From positions 868,001 through 932,000 of the forward strand of contig NZ_JARKMY010000001.1 of assembly GCF_029360725.1 (NCBI RefSeq): a stretch of DNA of 64,000 nucleotides. The letters run 5' to 3'. Position 1 is the first letter of the stretch, and every line of letters begins with the position of its first letter. Below are positions 41,651 to 50,290 of this stretch, piece by piece. The translations under genes were made by a program, and so were the position numbers. Source of the stretch: Chryseolinea sp. H1M3-3. Lineage in GTDB: Bacteria > Bacteroidota > Bacteroidia > Cytophagales > Cyclobacteriaceae. A model generated the notes under the pieces. The model made no database searches. It was not told the DNA's origin and was given only the letters and a program-made list of their open reading frames with translations.

Positions 41651-42337
41651 TTAAAGTCGATCATACTCCACGATGAAGACGTCCGGAAACTTACTTCTTA
41701 ATTCATCCCGGAAATCTTCAGCTTTGGCGCGCGAATTAAACTGCCCCAAAATCAACCCATAGTATTTCACTCCATTTATAATTTTTACTTGTACCCTGAC
41801 TTGTTTTTGGTATGAATTTTTCAAGTTATCTGCCAACCTCATCAGATTGACAAGTTCAAGATATGTACCTATCTGAACGCCATAGCCCTTTGGTTTCAGT
41901 CTTGAAATTTCAAATTCATAGAATTCTTTTTCTTCAACTGTGACTTGGTCAATTGTCCGCATCGGTTGTTCTTTAACTTTGCCGTCGCCCGGATCAACAA
42001 CTTCGATTTTCACCTCTGCGAGGCCTTTATTTACAAAGCCAAGCTGCTCAGCTGCTTCCTTTGAAAGGTCAATAATCCGATCTTCTACATAAGGGCCACG
42101 ATCGTTGATAACAACCTCAACCGATTGATTATTCTCCAAATTGGTGACCCGTACTTTTGTTCCGAAAGGAAGTGTTTTGTGTGCTGCCGTCAATTTGTTG
42201 TGCTTATACTTTTCACCACTGGCTGTATAAACGCCGTCGAACTTGTCAGCATAAAAAGATGCTTTTCCTGTTTGAACCTGGGCTACCAAAGAGAGTGAAC
42301 AAATAACAAGAAAGGATGTAAAGTATAAATGCTTCAT
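41651..42337 (-). CDS. rlpA: RlpA-family septal protein with SPOR domain
   Basis: A 228-residue exported protein: signal peptide to about residue 20 (MKHLYFTSFLVICSLSLVAQ), a double-psi beta-barrel RlpA domain (about 25-110) with GKASFYADKFDG and the catalytic-type NDRGPYVEDRIIDLS, and a C-terminal SPOR domain (about 150-228) that should bind stripped septal peptidoglycan. RlpA of some bacteria is a lytic transglycosylase acting at division sites. It is divergent from guaB; a TACTTTTG box (42357-42364) lies 19 bases upstream of its start. Confidence 0.92.
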   Translation of the reverse strand: MKHLYFTSFLVICSLSLVAQVQTGKASFYADKFDGVYTASGEKYKHNKLTAAHKTLPFGTKVRVTNLENNQSVEVVINDRGPYVEDRIIDLSKEAAEQLGFVNKGLAEVKIEVVDPGDGKVKEQPMRTIDQVTVEEKEFYEFEISRLKPKGYGVQIGTYLELVNLMRLADNLKNSYQKQVRVQVKIINGVKYYGLILGQFNSRAKAEDFRDELRSKFPDVFIVEYDRL

Positions 42338-42506
42338 AAGCAGAATTTGATTGCAGCAAAAGTATGCAAATCACTTACAAATTTTAAAGGTATTTAATGT
42401 CCAGAAAGGGCGGGATGAGAAAGAAGAGAAATATGTGTGTAGTACAGGTATGAATGAGCGGACCTGCTTGCGTTCTAAGGAATCTTCATGTATTTGTCGA
42501 GCTTCA

Positions 42507-42536
42507 TTGTTAATTGCCAATTAAAATATACCTTTG
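42507..42536 (+). promoter_or_regulatory. Promoter of guaB
   Basis: TTG (42507-42509), exactly 19 bases, then TACCTTTG (42529-42536) is a textbook Bacteroidota promoter. Transcription should start near 42541-42543. This rules out the in-frame start at 42488 and leaves 42548 or 42569. Confidence 0.75.
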
Positions 42537-42568
42537 CCCGGCAAATAATGAATCGTAAATTATTTGCC

Positions 42569-44041
42569 ATGCCAATCAACAATTCCAAATTTCTTTTTGA
42601 AGCACTTACTTATGACGACGTGCTTCTTGTTCCAGCATATTCTGAAGTCCTTCCCCGCGAAACCAATACTTCAAGCCAGCTAACACCAAGCATTAAATTA
42701 AACATTCCAATCGTTTCCGCTGCGATGGATACGGTAACGGAGGCGGAATTGGCCATTAGTATTGCTATGGAGGGGGGAATAGGATTTATCCATAAAAACA
42801 TGAAAATCAATCTGCAGGCCGAGCATGTGCGGAAGGTCAAGCGTTCGCAAAGCGGATTGATTATCGATCCGATCACCCTTGGTGTAGATGCAACCGTACA
42901 GGAAGCGGACGATATTATGAGCGAATTCAGGATTGGCGGTATTCCAATCATAGATCACAATGGAAAATTGGCAGGCATCATTACAAATCGTGATTTGCGT
43001 TTTCAACGCGATATGAATGTTCCTGTAGAGCGCATCATGACAAAAGAAAATCTTGTGACAGCTCCGGAAGGCATAACTTTGGAAAAGGCGGAAGACACGC
43101 TCAAGAAATATAAGATAGAAAAATTACCTATTGTTAATAAAAAAGGAAAGCTCGTTGGACTAATAACCTTTAAAGATATTCAGAAGAAGAAGAATAAACC
43201 CACTGCATGCCAGGACGAATTTGGCCGTTTGCGTGTAGGCGCTGCGGTTGGCGTGACACCCGACATCTTAGACCGTATAGATGCGTTAAAAGCAGCCGGC
43301 GTAGATGTTATAAGTATTGACACGGCACACGGACATTCAAAAGGAGTAATCGACGCTGCTAAACGTGTCAAGAAAAAATATCCAGAACTGGATTTAATCG
43401 TTGGTAACATTGCGACAGGAGAAGCGGCAAAAGCATTGGCTAAGGCTGGCGTAAGTGCTGTAAAAGTGGGCGTTGGTCCTGGAAGCATTTGCACTACCCG
43501 GGTCGTTGCGGGTATCGGCATGCCGCAGTTGTCAGCAGTGTATGAGGCATCTACTGCGTTGAAAGATTCCGATGTTTGCATCATTGCCGATGGTGGAATT
43601 CGATTCTCAGGTGATATTGTAAAAGCTATCGCTGCAGGTGCCGATACGATCATGATTGGTTCTCTTTTAGCGGGAACAGAAGAAGCGCCTGGTGAAGTGA
43701 TCATCTACGAAGGCAGAAAATTCAAAAGTTATCGAGGAATGGGATCATTGGAAGCCATGGAAGATGGCTCAAAAGACCGTTATTTTCAGGATGTGGAAGA
43801 CGATGTTAAGAAATTAGTACCTGAAGGCATTTCCGGCCGCGTTCCTTACAAAGGATTGGTATCCGAAGTGCTCTACCAGCTCACGGGAGGACTAAAAGCT
43901 GGAATGGGATATTGTGGTGCTAAAACCATTGAGGATCTGAAGCAGGCAAAGTTTGTAAAAATCACATCTGCCGGTGTTGCCGAGAGTCATCCACATGATG
44001 TTACGATCACCCGGGAGGCTCCAAACTATAGCAGGAAATAA
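42569..44041 (+). CDS. guaB: IMP dehydrogenase
   Basis: A 490-residue enzyme, the standard length, that oxidises IMP to XMP with NAD in guanine nucleotide synthesis. The N-terminal barrel (FEALTYDDVLLVPAYSEVLP) is interrupted by two CBS domains (about 95-205, RIMTKENLVTAP and GKLVGLITFKDIQ). The catalytic loop GPGSICTTRVVAG holds the active-site cysteine, and GSLLAGTEEAPGE is the phosphate site. I choose ATG 42569; ATG 42548 also lies downstream of the promoter. A weak hairpin (ACCCT-GAC-AGGGT, 44064-44076) follows the stop. Confidence 0.97.
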   Translation: MPINNSKFLFEALTYDDVLLVPAYSEVLPRETNTSSQLTPSIKLNIPIVSAAMDTVTEAELAISIAMEGGIGFIHKNMKINLQAEHVRKVKRSQSGLIIDPITLGVDATVQEADDIMSEFRIGGIPIIDHNGKLAGIITNRDLRFQRDMNVPVERIMTKENLVTAPEGITLEKAEDTLKKYKIEKLPIVNKKGKLVGLITFKDIQKKKNKPTACQDEFGRLRVGAAVGVTPDILDRIDALKAAGVDVISIDTAHGHSKGVIDAAKRVKKKYPELDLIVGNIATGEAAKALAKAGVSAVKVGVGPGSICTTRVVAGIGMPQLSAVYEASTALKDSDVCIIADGGIRFSGDIVKAIAAGADTIMIGSLLAGTEEAPGEVIIYEGRKFKSYRGMGSLEAMEDGSKDRYFQDVEDDVKKLVPEGISGRVPYKGLVSEVLYQLTGGLKAGMGYCGAKTIEDLKQAKFVKITSAGVAESHPHDVTITREAPNYSRK

Positions 44042-44312
44042 TTGGTCCCATTTGTCGGGGGTTACCCTGACAGGGTTTTATTCCATTAACTGTTGCAGAG
44101 CTTGAACTCGTAGTAGCTCAGACAGTTACTAAAATTGAAAAATCATACCTCTGTAGGTTCAGCCTGGGATAAATGCGTTCCAATTTGGGCCTTATCAAAC
44201 GTTAATCTTTTATTTATAGCGCAATTTGGCCCAGTTGTATACTGGCTTAAAATTATAGTGAATTACAGGTTACAAGTGATAATGCATTGGATGTGATTAA
44301 TTCAAACCGACT
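44042..44312 (+). other. Intergenic region between guaB and the type IX cargo gene
   Basis: 271 bases without a gene. Near the left end is a 5-bp stem (ACCCT at 44064-44068, AGGGT at 44072-44076) followed by three T, too weak to call a terminator. No TAnnTTTG box, tRNA or long repeat is visible before the ATG at 44313. Otherwise I see nothing. Confidence 0.5.
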
Positions 44313-47303
44313 ATGAAGCAAGTTTTTTACTTCGCAATATTTTTTTTGGCAACCGTAACAGCGAATGCCCAGTTGTGGACCGAAGATTTTTCGGCTGAGG
44401 CCGATGGCGCTCAAAGCGGTACGGCTGGTGGTACATTAGGTGGCACATGGTCAGTCACGGTGGATCCTAGCGGAACGTTTGCAAAAGGTGCAGCCGATGC
44501 ATTTTATGTTAATAATACAAATACAGAAGGTACTTGGACTTCCAATGTGATTGATATTTCTTCAGTGGGTTATGCAATTCTAGATATTGAGGTGATAACC
44601 CTTGGTTTTGGCTTCTCCGCATCCGACTACCTACGTTTTTACTATAGATTGGATGGAGGCCCGGAAATTATGTTCAGCGATGTTGACGGAACCCTTATAT
44701 CGGTGACGACACAGGTCAGTGCCATTGTTGCGGGCAGTACCTTGCAGCTTATCGTTAAAGGTGTTGATAACAGTTTTTTGGGTATCATTGCCTTCGATAA
44801 CGTTACAGTTACTGCTGCTCCTATTATTTACTCTCGAAAAAGCGGGATCTGGACTGATGTAGCTGGCGGCTTTGGTGGAACTGGCACTTGGTCGCTGACG
44901 GGTCATACAGGAACCGCTTGTGGTTGCTACCCCCTCAACAGCCAGGTCGCAATTATTGGTAGCGGTCATACGGTGACATTACCGGCAAGTCAAACTACTA
45001 TCGGAACACCTCCAACTACAAACTTGGCGCCTGGAGCCGTAGATGTTTATGGTACCTTACAATACAACACTAGTACTGTTACATTGGGAGTTCAACAAGG
45101 TTTATTCCGAGTAAGAAGTGGAGGCGCGGTAAATAGCAGCAGTGGTGCAATAACGGGAGAGCAAGTGTCATTCCTTGCAGACGTGGGTGGTGCTACTTTT
45201 CAAGTTGATGCGGGTGGGACCGCGTCGATTGAGGATTTAGTCATAGAAACAGGTGCAACAAATTTTCATTATCTCTCTGGCGGTGGTTCATTAACCATTA
45301 CCGACGATATACTTATTAATGCGGACGGAGGGTCATTAACTAACAACCGCACTGCTTCTTTCACGGTGGGTGATGATCTTGATTTTAATGCAGCGAATAG
45401 CGGCTTTACGAATAACGGCACCATGACAATTTCTGACGACGTCACGGTTGATGCTAATAATGTTATAGTAGCCAACAGTTCATCTTCGAATTTAACCATT
45501 ACTGATGATCTAAACTTTAGTGGAACAAACAGTATTTTCAGTAATAATGGCACCAGTACTGTGGGAGACATTTTAGCCACTGCTGCTACTGATGACGACA
45601 ATGTTATTACTAATGGAACTGGCGCTACACTGAATGTCGGCAGCTTTACGCCGACGGATGCTGATATGGATGTTCTGAACTCTGGTACTATTAATCAGAG
45701 TGGAAATTTCACAGGCATAAACACTGCGGATACTAATTTCGATAATTTATCCAACGCGACGTGGAATTGGTCACTAACACCTAACACTACCTTTGATACC
45801 GACATTGCAACCGTACTGAACCTTACCGCATCGGGCAATACTTTTAATTACAACGGGGCTGGAGCTCAGCGCATCATACCTACAACGCATCATCATATTA
45901 CGCTTTCAAACTCCGGAGCAAAAGAATCTAATAATGCTTCCTTCGCGGTTCAGGGAAATTGGACGGTCTCGGGCACCGCAACTTTTACGGAAGGAACTGG
46001 AACCATAACGCTAAACGGCTCAGTTGCCCAGTCGATAACCAATACTGCGGGGGAGACATTTTATAATCTCACTATCAACAATTCATTTGGCGCCTCTCCC
46101 CAAATTACACTTAATGATGGTGTCAGTGTATTAGCAACTTTGACCATGTCTGACGGAAATGTCAATCTAAACGGCAATAATTTTACCATAGGAACGTCTG
46201 CAGCTTCCACTGGGACGTTAAGCCACGCCGGTGCCAGCACCAATGGATGGATGTATGGAGGAAATTTAATTCGCTATATGTCCACTGCTGCCACGACCAT
46301 TGGAACGGCGGATCAAAATGAAGGATTTTTCCCCCTAGGAAGCGCTTCAGACTGGCGACCATTTTATGTAGGAAAAAGCAACACAGCAAATAGTGGCGGA
46401 CGCATAACAGTATCGCACACCAATTCTACATCAACTAGTGATGTCAATATCGCAGATACTAATCCAGCCGCCACGATCAGGAGAAGGCACGACTCCTTTT
46501 GGACTGTATCCACGTCGGGGATAAGCGCGGGTACCTGGGCACTAAGGGCGGGGGGTACTAATTTCGGTACCATTGGAAACGTCTCTCATCTACGCATGAG
46601 TACTTCCTCGGGTGTTGTAGCAACAAATAGTGCTGGAACTAACACAACAGCAGATCCAAGAGTAAATCGGACGGGATTGACTGTAGCGCAGCTAGCGAAC
46701 AATTTTCACCTTGCCTCCACAAACGCCGCAAGCTCACCACTTCCCATTGAACTTCTTGCTTTCACTGCGTTACTCAACAACAGTGAAGTGAATTTAAGAT
46801 GGTCGACAGCAGCAGAAACCAACAATGACTATTTCACCGTAGAACGAGCATCGGACATAGAACATTTTGAGCCCCTCCTTGAAATAGATGGCAAGGGCAC
46901 AACCAAAGAACTTAATGATTACGCTGTAACTGATCCCTCACCAATGTATGGGCGGTCTTATTACCGTCTAAAACAAACGGACTTTGACGGAAAATTCTCC
47001 TATTCTTCCGTACAAGTTGTTAACTATGAAGGGCCACAGTTTGCAACTTTAAGTGCTTACCCCAGTCCATTAAAGTCAGGCTCAAAGTTGACTATCAAGA
47101 TTGAAGGACTGCGCGAAACAACCCGTGTACCTGTACAAATCCTGAACATCCAGGGACAAAAGTTATATGACAAGGTTCTTGAAGTAAGAACTCCTGGTAC
47201 GATTACGGAAGAAATATCAGCAGATAATTTCCTTACCTCTGGTTTATACATCATCAAAGCAGGCGAGACGATATACCTGACTAAGAAAATTGTGGTTGAA
47301 TAA
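44313..47303 (+). CDS. Large secreted protein with type IX C-terminal sorting domain
   Basis: A 996-residue protein with a signal peptide (MKQVFYFAIFFLATVTANAQ), a lectin-like beta domain at about 25-165, a beta-solenoid-like region (about 250-470) and a C-terminal type IX sorting domain (about 915-996, ending LYIIKAGETIYLTKKIVVE). In the solenoid, four consecutive units of 21-23 residues each start with DD (331, 354, 375, 398) and contain NN-x-T. It should be exported by the SprA translocon and cut or attached at the surface. The middle is rich in Thr, Ser, Asn and Gly, as in adhesins. Its ligand is unknown. Confidence 0.88.
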   Translation: MKQVFYFAIFFLATVTANAQLWTEDFSAEADGAQSGTAGGTLGGTWSVTVDPSGTFAKGAADAFYVNNTNTEGTWTSNVIDISSVGYAILDIEVITLGFGFSASDYLRFYYRLDGGPEIMFSDVDGTLISVTTQVSAIVAGSTLQLIVKGVDNSFLGIIAFDNVTVTAAPIIYSRKSGIWTDVAGGFGGTGTWSLTGHTGTACGCYPLNSQVAIIGSGHTVTLPASQTTIGTPPTTNLAPGAVDVYGTLQYNTSTVTLGVQQGLFRVRSGGAVNSSSGAITGEQVSFLADVGGATFQVDAGGTASIEDLVIETGATNFHYLSGGGSLTITDDILINADGGSLTNNRTASFTVGDDLDFNAANSGFTNNGTMTISDDVTVDANNVIVANSSSSNLTITDDLNFSGTNSIFSNNGTSTVGDILATAATDDDNVITNGTGATLNVGSFTPTDADMDVLNSGTINQSGNFTGINTADTNFDNLSNATWNWSLTPNTTFDTDIATVLNLTASGNTFNYNGAGAQRIIPTTHHHITLSNSGAKESNNASFAVQGNWTVSGTATFTEGTGTITLNGSVAQSITNTAGETFYNLTINNSFGASPQITLNDGVSVLATLTMSDGNVNLNGNNFTIGTSAASTGTLSHAGASTNGWMYGGNLIRYMSTAATTIGTADQNEGFFPLGSASDWRPFYVGKSNTANSGGRITVSHTNSTSTSDVNIADTNPAATIRRRHDSFWTVSTSGISAGTWALRAGGTNFGTIGNVSHLRMSTSSGVVATNSAGTNTTADPRVNRTGLTVAQLANNFHLASTNAASSPLPIELLAFTALLNNSEVNLRWSTAAETNNDYFTVERASDIEHFEPLLEIDGKGTTKELNDYAVTDPSPMYGRSYYRLKQTDFDGKFSYSSVQVVNYEGPQFATLSAYPSPLKSGSKLTIKIEGLRETTRVPVQILNIQGQKLYDKVLEVRTPGTITEEISADNFLTSGLYIIKAGETIYLTKKIVVE

Positions 47304-47328
47304 TTTTACCGATTATTCCTATACTTGT

Positions 47329-47357
47329 AAGCCAATCTCAGGATTGGCTTTTTTTTT
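47329..47357 (+). terminator. Strong Rho-independent terminator
   Basis: A perfect 9-bp stem, AAGCCAATC (47329-47337) and GATTGGCTT (47342-47350), encloses a TCAG loop and is followed by seven further T, so the T tract is nine long including the stem end. It lies 26 bases past the cargo-gene stop. It ends only 14 bases before the GTG start of the phosphatase gene. Confidence 0.92.
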
Positions 47358-47371
47358 AACAATCTAAGGCT

Positions 47372-49432
47372 GTGCGGTCCAAGGCGATCTCCCGATTACT
47401 TTTTTCAGTGGGTGTAATAACCTGGCTGGCCTTACTTTTTACGGATATTTCAACATTGTTGTCTTCCGTAAACCAGCTAAAACCAGATATACCGGTTTGG
47501 CTTCCTGGTGTTATCCTTAACCTGTTTATCGTTTCCTTATTTTATTACTATAGAATCAAAATCGGGCGTGACGAGGTCTTAAACTTTGTCGATTTGCTTT
47601 GGCGCGTGTTCGCGACCGGATTAATAGCGACAGTGATTTCCTTGGGACTGCGATTGGTTGAGTATCTGCTGGGCGACACCAGCCTCACCCGAAACATTGT
47701 TTTCCGCGACCTGATATACCTGATCAACGTGGGGTTAATGATTGGCTTCTTAATGATGGCCTTCGCCGCCTGGAAGCGTCTCATCCTGTATCAAAAATCT
47801 AAATGGTTGTTAAGGCTCTGGGCTTTTTTTGAAATCGGTCTTTTGATTTCGCTGGTATATAACAGCTTCAAAGTACCCATAGTAGAATGGCTCTATGGAA
47901 CCATGCTAGGAATTTTTGTTATTGTCGGACTTGTACTTTCTGGCAATATGAAGTGGGTTGCGTTTCTGAATTTCCGTCAGAAATGGACGAGCCTTTTGTT
48001 ATTGCTCCTAACGGTTTTCTATCTGCTTTATATTCTTTACACAAACAGCTCCTATTCAGAAGACATCAGTAATGCGTCACCTTACTTCACCGATTATCGA
48101 TATCACATTTTTATTCTTTCCCTTATTGTATTTGTAACCGTCTATAGCATCTTTTCCTTTCTTGTCATTTTGTTTAACCTGCCAACTACGTCAGTTTTCG
48201 AACAAAAGCTTGAAGAAGTTGTAAACTTTCAACGCATCAGTCAATCTATTCAGACAGAGCAAAGTGAAGAGAGTGTTTATAATATTCTATTGGAAACCTC
48301 AGTAAGTTCAGTATTTGCTGATGCCGCGTGGCTTGAAATTAACAGCAATGCTCACGAACACAAACTTTTTACTTATAAGATTACCGAAAAAGAATCCTAC
48401 GACATCATCAATCATTTAAAAGCGCACAACGTAAAAGGTGTGTTGGACCAGGGAAGTGAAAAGACAAAAAATTTGTCTAAGCATTTAGCTTCTTTAAAAG
48501 GTTCACGCTTTCGATCCATTCTTGCATTTCCAATTTATGTCAAGGGACAGAACATTGGAACTTTAGCGTTACTAAAAGAGTTACCAGAGAGTTTCAACAA
48601 AGAGATGACGAAGATCGTCTCAACGTTCTCGAATCAAGCGGGCATCTCCATCGAAAATTTTCGCCTCATGGAGGAGGCGCTTCAGAATGAGCGTTATAAG
48701 GAAGAGTTGAAGATTGCCAAGATGGTGCAAAAGAGTTTATTGCCGACCATCCTGGAGCAAGACAACGATTTTGAAATCGCGGCATTCTCTGAATCAGCTG
48801 ACGAGGTGGGTGGTGATTATTACGATACGCTTCGTGTTGACAAGCATCTTATTTCAATCATCATCGCCGATGTTTCCGGTAAAGGAACTACCGCAGCCTT
48901 TCACATGTCGCAGATGAAAGGAATTTTTCACAGCCTGGCGCAGCGTGATATTGAACCGAAAGAATTTATGGTTCAGGCGAATCAGGCGTTGATTTATTGC
49001 TTAGAGCGAGGATCATTTATCTCTGCTACATATTTTATCATTAATACCCAAACCAAAACCATTCAATATGCCCGGGCCGGTCATTGCCCAGTGCTGTACT
49101 ACTGCGCTGAAAAAAAATCCTCTCAGTATTTTAAAGACAAAGGTGTGGCTCTTGGCATGGTGAGAAATAAATCGTACAGCAGCTTTATTCAATCTAATGT
49201 ATTTCAGTATAAAGCGGGAGACATTATGGTGCTTTATACGGATGGCATCACCGAAGCAAAAGATGGCAAGGGTGATGAGTTTGGTTATGAAAGGTTAGTT
49301 GAAATTATAAATCATTCTAATGGAATGTCTCCACTGGAAATTCAGAATCATTTAATCAATAAGCTGTATGAGTTTTCGGGGACAACCAACATCAATGATG
49401 ATTACACGACGATGATTGTAAAATTTAAATAA
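47372..49432 (+). CDS. RsbU/SpoIIE-type PP2C phosphatase, membrane-anchored, with GAF domain
   Basis: A 686-residue protein. Residues 1-280 contain seven or so hydrophobic segments, 285-440 a GAF-like sensor (QRISQSIQTEQSEESVYNIL, AGISIENFRLMEE), and 455-686 a PP2C-type Ser/Thr phosphatase with the metal sites GGDYYDTL and IIADVSGKGTTAAFHM and the DGITEAKDGKGDEFGYERL end. It should dephosphorylate the STAS protein encoded next and so trigger a partner switch. It starts at GTG 47372, directly behind a terminator, so its own promoter is hard to place. Confidence 0.88.
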   Translation: MRSKAISRLLFSVGVITWLALLFTDISTLLSSVNQLKPDIPVWLPGVILNLFIVSLFYYYRIKIGRDEVLNFVDLLWRVFATGLIATVISLGLRLVEYLLGDTSLTRNIVFRDLIYLINVGLMIGFLMMAFAAWKRLILYQKSKWLLRLWAFFEIGLLISLVYNSFKVPIVEWLYGTMLGIFVIVGLVLSGNMKWVAFLNFRQKWTSLLLLLLTVFYLLYILYTNSSYSEDISNASPYFTDYRYHIFILSLIVFVTVYSIFSFLVILFNLPTTSVFEQKLEEVVNFQRISQSIQTEQSEESVYNILLETSVSSVFADAAWLEINSNAHEHKLFTYKITEKESYDIINHLKAHNVKGVLDQGSEKTKNLSKHLASLKGSRFRSILAFPIYVKGQNIGTLALLKELPESFNKEMTKIVSTFSNQAGISIENFRLMEEALQNERYKEELKIAKMVQKSLLPTILEQDNDFEIAAFSESADEVGGDYYDTLRVDKHLISIIIADVSGKGTTAAFHMSQMKGIFHSLAQRDIEPKEFMVQANQALIYCLERGSFISATYFIINTQTKTIQYARAGHCPVLYYCAEKKSSQYFKDKGVALGMVRNKSYSSFIQSNVFQYKAGDIMVLYTDGITEAKDGKGDEFGYERLVEIINHSNGMSPLEIQNHLINKLYEFSGTTNINDDYTTMIVKFK

Positions 49433-49508
49433 TAAAAAGTTCCTTTCAGATGAGAAAAGAGCTGAAGTTTTAGTTTTAACATAAAATATTAAACCACGTT
49501 AAAAACCT

Positions 49509-49853
49509 ATGATCCACATCAAACGACTACAGGAAGAAGGCGCGGACATTATTGCCTTAATTGGTGAGATTGACGCTAGCTCTTCTATTGAGCTTGACCT
49601 GTCCATTGCAAAAAGTGTGGGGGAAGGATTTAAGAAAATCCTCGTCGATTGCAGCGCGCTCGATTATATTTCATCTGCAGGATTAGGTGTTTTTATGTCC
49701 TATATCGAAGAATTCAAAGACCGAAACATAAGAATGGTATTGTTTGGGATGAGCGATAAAGTGGCAAACACGTTTAATATTTTAGGACTTAATGAGCTGC
49801 TGCAAATCGGAAAAGACAAGGTTCAAGCAAAGCAATTGATCAATGAAGTATAA
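49509..49853 (+). CDS. STAS-domain anti-sigma antagonist (RsbV/SpoIIAA-like)
   Basis: A 114-residue single STAS domain. DCSALDYISSAGLGVFMSY holds the conserved phosphoserine region of SpoIIAA-type antagonists. When dephosphorylated it should bind the RsbW-like kinase. It lies between the RsbU-type phosphatase and the HATPase gene, which it overlaps by 11 bases. The 76-base leader contains TAGTTTTA, a near match to a -7 box. Confidence 0.9.
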   Translation: MIHIKRLQEEGADIIALIGEIDASSSIELDLSIAKSVGEGFKKILVDCSALDYISSAGLGVFMSYIEEFKDRNIRMVLFGMSDKVANTFNILGLNELLQIGKDKVQAKQLINEV

Positions 49854-50268
49854 GTATAAATATAAGGTCGGATGTAGTATCGAAAACCTAAAGGGTGTTC
49901 GAGATTTTATTCGTGCTTCGTTGAAGAATCACGACATTCCCGATCTTCAGGTTAGCGAAATTGTGTTAGCGCTGGATGAGATGTGTTCCAACCTAATGAT
50001 CCATGCCCACCATTGTAAAAATGAAGACTTGTTTGAGCTTATCATACATGTAGAAAACAATCATCCACTTGTTTTCGAAATTATTGATGATGGTACTGTG
50101 TTTGATATCAATGAATTTAACACACCTGCAATCGACAACATTATTCATGAAAAACGAAAAGGCGGTTTAGGCATTCGTTTGGTTAAATCCATCATGGATA
50201 AAGTCGAATATCAAAAAACAAGCGAACACAATATTTGCCGCCTTGTCAAAACCATCCGAAATAAATAG
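49843..50268 (+). CDS. RsbW-like HATPase anti-sigma kinase
   Basis: A 141-residue ATP-binding protein of the anti-sigma regulatory kinase type. The N box is ALDEMCSNLMIHAH, G1 is EIIDDGTVFDIN and G2 is KRKGGLGIRLVKSIMD. It should phosphorylate the STAS protein and bind a target when free. No sigma factor lies beside it, so the target is open; in Bacteroidota these sets often control something other than sigma-B. It overlaps the STAS gene, and the next gene starts 22 bases downstream. Confidence 0.88.
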   Translation: MKYKYKYKVGCSIENLKGVRDFIRASLKNHDIPDLQVSEIVLALDEMCSNLMIHAHHCKNEDLFELIIHVENNHPLVFEIIDDGTVFDINEFNTPAIDNIIHEKRKGGLGIRLVKSIMDKVEYQKTSEHNICRLVKTIRNK

Positions 50269-50290
50269 TTATTCAGAACCTTTTAGAAAT

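Noticed and set aside
43180-43704. A 174-codon minus-strand frame opposite guaB
   Set aside because: Antisense to the catalytic half of guaB; Ala/Pro/Thr-rich, no homology seen.
44064-44079. Hairpin ACCCT-GAC-AGGGT after guaB
   Set aside because: Only five base pairs and three T; mentioned with the intergenic region but not called a terminator.
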